A stretch of DNA of 5,918 nt from Candidatus Aegiribacteria sp. Lineage in GTDB: Bacteria; Fermentibacterota; Fermentibacteria; Fermentibacterales; JCC-6. The notes beneath the pieces were generated by a model. That model was given only the letters and a program-made list of their open reading frames with translations, did not search any database and had not been told where the DNA came from. Position 1 is the first letter of the stretch. The number at the start of each line of letters is the position of its first letter. Below are positions 5,526 to 5,918 of this stretch, piece after piece. The stretch is from contig JAUVUL010000138.1 of the NCBI GenBank assembly GCA_030600975.1, positions 1 to 5,918 of the forward strand, read 5' to 3'. Both the position numbers and the translations under genes were made by a program.

Positions 5526-5852
5526 ATGAACGAAGTCCCTGTGGTTCAGATTACAACAACGGTTAATTCAGAGGAAGAGGCCTGCAGAATAGCGGAAACA
5601 GCCGTTACTCTGAAGCTTGCCGCATGCGCTCAGGTTGCCGGCCCCATAATAAGTCACTACATCTGGAAAGGTGAGCAATGCAGGGAGAAGGAATGGCGTG
5701 TTTTGATGAAAACGCTGAAAAGCCTTGAGCGGAACCTTATGGATTTTATCAATGAGCTCCATCTCTACGAAACCCCAGAATTAATATCCATTCAAGTTGA
5801 GTCTGTCTCTGAAGCTTATCTTAATTGGATGCTTCATACTCTTGCAGACTGA
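5526..5852 (+). CDS. cutA: CutA-family protein (divalent cation tolerance, CutA1)
   Basis: A 108-residue protein covering the whole CutA1 family, which forms very stable ferredoxin-like trimers in the cytosol. Motifs in order: VVQITTTVNSEEEACRIAET (6-25), LKLAACAQV (29-37, usually LAACVNI), SHYIWKG (43-49, family SxYxWxG), EWRVLMKT (56-63, family ExxLxxKT), and HLYETPELI (79-87, family HxYxxPEI), then YLNWM (98-102). CutA was named from copper-tolerance mutants in E. coli, but its biochemical role is unsettled; metal binding and a PII-like signalling role have been suggested. GGGAG at 5514-5518 sits 7 bases before the ATG. It follows the creatininase tail by 26 bases and is probably co-transcribed with it. 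Confidence 0.95.
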   Translation: MNEVPVVQITTTVNSEEEACRIAETAVTLKLAACAQVAGPIISHYIWKGEQCREKEWRVLMKTLKSLERNLMDFINELHLYETPELISIQVESVSEAYLNWMLHTLAD

Positions 5853-5873
5853 GTTCGACAATTTAAGAATCCC

Positions 5874-5902
5874 TTGCTGCTCCTTGCATCTGTTATTATA
5901 TA
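5874..5902 (+). promoter_or_regulatory. Possible promoter for a gene beyond the right edge
   Basis: TTGCTG (5874-5879) is followed after 17 bases by TATATA (5897-5902) in an AT-rich stretch. The matching is 4 of 6 for the -35 and 5 of 6 for the -10. The adjoining palindrome begins directly after the -10, where the transcription start would lie. The downstream gene is outside the window, so this is inferred. Confidence 0.4.
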
Positions 5903-5918
5903 TATGTCATATGACATA
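5903..5918. repeat. Perfect 16-base palindrome, operator-like
   Basis: TATGTCATATGACATA equals its own reverse complement over all 16 bases, with TGTCA/TGACA half-sites around a central TA. It reaches the last base of the window, so it may extend further. Its position immediately after a -10-like TATATA suits a repressor site covering the transcription start. I cannot assign it to a regulator family. Confidence 0.55.

Overview
The window (about 47-48% GC by eye) carries seven protein-coding genes and one tRNA gene, tightly packed. The best taxonomic clue is the C-terminal type IX secretion (T9SS) type A sorting domain on the exported protein at 292-1800, which is typical of the Bacteroidota/FCB superphylum. 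The tRNA promoter, however, is an E. coli-like consensus (TTGACA, 18 bases, TATAAT) and not the divergent Bacteroidota type, so I infer one of the uncultured FCB-affiliated phyla (for example Fermentibacterota or similar). No replication, phage, CRISPR or transposon genes are visible.

Layout. 1-238: a gene-free left edge, then a minus-strand tRNA-Gln(CUG) with its own promoter and a likely hairpin terminator. 292-2838, minus strand: a two-gene unit, first an exported transglutaminase-fold protein that has lost its catalytic triad, then an exported penicillin-acyltransferase-like (C45) Ntn-hydrolase with a T9SS tail. 2839-2896: a 58-base divergent intergenic region with a perfect 12-base palindrome. 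2897-3244, plus strand: a small four-helix membrane protein of the YvlD/phage-holin-4_2 family, starting at GTG. 3262-4713, minus strand: a CofE-like (F420-0:glutamate ligase family) protein followed, six bases later, by a stand-alone GHKL-type ATPase-like protein. 4775-5852, plus strand: a creatininase-family amidohydrolase whose reading frame breaks near a run of seven C, then a CutA-family protein. The right edge ends in a promoter-like sequence followed by a perfect 16-base palindrome, probably an operator for a gene beyond the window.

How the genes fit together. The exported pair may act together outside the cell, with the dead transglutaminase fold as a binding or scaffold protein and the Ntn-hydrolase as an amide-bond enzyme. 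The CofE-like/GHKL pair looks translationally coupled and is the least understood unit. The creatininase/CutA pair looks like an ordinary metal-related housekeeping unit apart from the frameshift. The points most worth a second look are the catalytically dead transglutaminase, the CofE-like gene that lacks a normal start codon, the frame break at C7 in the creatininase, the Ca-loop-like insert in the Ntn-hydrolase, and the terminal palindrome.
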